Positions 12,375 to 13,458 of a DNA stretch of 13,458 nucleotides are shown in pieces (within the stretch, counting starts at the first letter, position 1; each line of letters starts with the position of its first letter). The stretch is from NCBI GenBank assembly GCA_000504625.1, contig AZHR01000009.1:36934-50391 (forward strand), in the 5' to 3' direction. Source of the stretch: an alpha proteobacterium SCGC AAA240-E13 (lineage in GTDB: Bacteria; Pseudomonadota; Alphaproteobacteria; Pelagibacterales; Pelagibacteraceae). Under the pieces are notes generated by a model. That model was not told the DNA's origin and made no database searches. It was given only the letters and a program-made list of their open reading frames with translations. The position numbers were made by a program, and so were the translations under genes.

Positions 12375-13458
12375 ATGACAGCTTCTATTTTAAAAGTTTC
12401 TCAGAATGGTTCTGGATTGGATGTCGAGTGGAATGATGGAGAAAAAAGTAGTTTTAATTTTTTATGGCTTAGAGATAACTGCCCTTCAGAAATTCATAAA
12501 ACTGCAAGAGAAAGAACATTTAATATTCTTAATATTTCAGAAAATATAGCGCCTGAAAGCTTTAAAATATCAGAAGATGGAAAATTAGAAGTTAAATGGA
12601 ATGAAGACAAACATGTAAGTTATTACGAACCATCTTGGTTAAGAAAAAATTGTTACACCATAAAAAGAAAAAAAGCTTGTGTTTCACCTTATATTTTATG
12701 GGACAAGACATTAAATTCTCAAATGTCCGAAATACAAATTAATTGTGACGTGGTAATGAAAAACGAAGATGGTTTAATTAAATGGCTGGAATTACTTCAT
12801 TATTATGGAATTGCAATAATTAAAAATGCTCCTACCGAAAAAAAATCTGCATTAAAAATACTAGATAAGATTAGCCATATAAGACAAACATTTTTCGATA
12901 CTCCTTTTGAAGTTATTAATATTCCAAAACCGAACAATTCTGCGTATACGGCAGACTCTTTACGCAATCACATGGATCTTCCTTACTTTGAAACTCCACC
13001 TGGATATCAATTTTTACACTGCCTCGTTAACGAAGCTGAAGGAGGCAACTCATCAGCCGCGGATGGTTTTAAAATTGCTGATTATCTAAAACATAATGAT
13101 AAAGAGACTTTTAATATTTTAAAAAGAATTCCAATAAAATTTGTTAATAAGGACTATACACAAAACAAGCATAGAGTTTTCCATGCTCCTGCAATAACTT
13201 TGACTAAGGATGATGATTATAACGATATACGTTTTAGTATGACCTATATGGGAGTAATAGATTGTTCTCCCGAAGATATCGAACCTTTTTATAAGGCTCA
13301 CTATAAATTTGCAAAACTAATACATAGCGAAAAATTTAATATTAAGTTTAGATTAGAGTCTGGTGATATTTTTTGTTTTAATAATCGACGAATTCTTCAT
13401 GGAAGAACAGAATACAATCCTAATTCGGGTAATCGCCACCTTCAAGGTTACTATATTG
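12375..13458 (+). CDS. Gamma-butyrobetaine dioxygenase (hydroxylase), 3' end cut by window edge
   Basis: From ATG 12375 there are 361 codons without a stop to the edge; the family is about 385 residues, so only the C-terminal tail is missing. The enzyme uses O2, Fe(II) and 2-oxoglutarate to hydroxylate gamma-butyrobetaine to L-carnitine. It has an N-terminal DUF971-type domain (FLWLRDNCPS at 29-38 and SWLRKNCY) followed by a TauD-type catalytic domain. Iron ligands are His199/Asp201 (NHMDLPY) and His342 (ILHGRTEY), and Arg354 should bind 2-oxoglutarate. The trimethylammonium cage of human BBOX (Tyr177, Trp181, Tyr194) aligns with Phe174, Phe178 and Tyr191. The N-terminal zinc site seems lost: only Cys36 remains of the usual three Cys. 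Trimethyllysine dioxygenase is a relative, but the cdh and proX neighbours favour gamma-butyrobetaine. Confidence 0.9.
   Translation, partial: MTASILKVSQNGSGLDVEWNDGEKSSFNFLWLRDNCPSEIHKTARERTFNILNISENIAPESFKISEDGKLEVKWNEDKHVSYYEPSWLRKNCYTIKRKKACVSPYILWDKTLNSQMSEIQINCDVVMKNEDGLIKWLELLHYYGIAIIKNAPTEKKSALKILDKISHIRQTFFDTPFEVINIPKPNNSAYTADSLRNHMDLPYFETPPGYQFLHCLVNEAEGGNSSAADGFKIADYLKHNDKETFNILKRIPIKFVNKDYTQNKHRVFHAPAITLTKDDDYNDIRFSMTYMGVIDCSPEDIEPFYKAHYKFAKLIHSEKFNIKFRLESGDIFCFNNRRILHGRTEYNPNSGNRHLQGYYI

Noticed and set aside
1..13458. CRISPR arrays, insertion sequences, tRNA genes, attachment sites
   Set aside because: No regularly spaced repeats, transposase-like proteins, terminal repeats or tRNA cloverleaf sequences were seen on either strand.

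Overview
The window is strongly AT-rich (around 30% GC by eye), very tightly packed, and mostly lacks clear Shine-Dalgarno sequences. Several convergent gene pairs abut or overlap, and there are no mobile elements, tRNAs or rRNAs. This looks like a streamlined marine alphaproteobacterium of the SAR11/HIMB59/AEGEAN-169 kind. That assignment is inferred from style and gene content, because no phylogenetic marker is present.

Left part (1-1374): the 5' end of an isopenicillin N synthase-like 2-oxoglutarate/Fe(II) oxygenase (minus strand, cut by the window edge) and an EmrE-type small multidrug resistance exporter (minus). Divergent to them are two consecutive small genes for related two-helix membrane proteins of 71 and 78 aa, which I cannot assign to a known family. 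Each has a strong Shine-Dalgarno and an RNA hairpin ending 25-26 nt before its start codon. This is the least explained part of the window.

Middle part (1482-5928): a TauD-like dioxygenase and a choline-dehydrogenase-like GMC flavoprotein (plus strand), then a convergent ureohydrolase (minus) with all metal ligands but a Cys where agmatinase and arginase carry the guanidinium-binding Glu, then an EamA/DMT permease (plus). Substrates are not determinable from sequence.

Right part (5929-13458): an apparently complete gamma-butyrobetaine/L-carnitine to glycine betaine locus. A gamma-butyrobetaine hydroxylase (right edge, lacking only about its last 20-25 residues) makes L-carnitine. Carnitine dehydrogenase (cdhA) makes 3-dehydrocarnitine. 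A BKACE enzyme (cdhC) with acetyl-CoA gives acetoacetate and betainyl-CoA. A hotdog thioesterase (cdhB, transcribed divergently from cdhC across 34 bp) releases glycine betaine. A ProXWV/OpuA-type quaternary-ammonium ABC transporter and an SDR of unknown substrate form a minus-strand operon between them, with a strong Rho-independent terminator between proX and proW that should keep binding-protein expression above permease expression. The GMC dehydrogenase and SMR exporter may extend the quaternary-ammonium theme, but that is inference. No transcription factor gene is present; candidate operator-like palindromes lie between proX and the hydroxylase.
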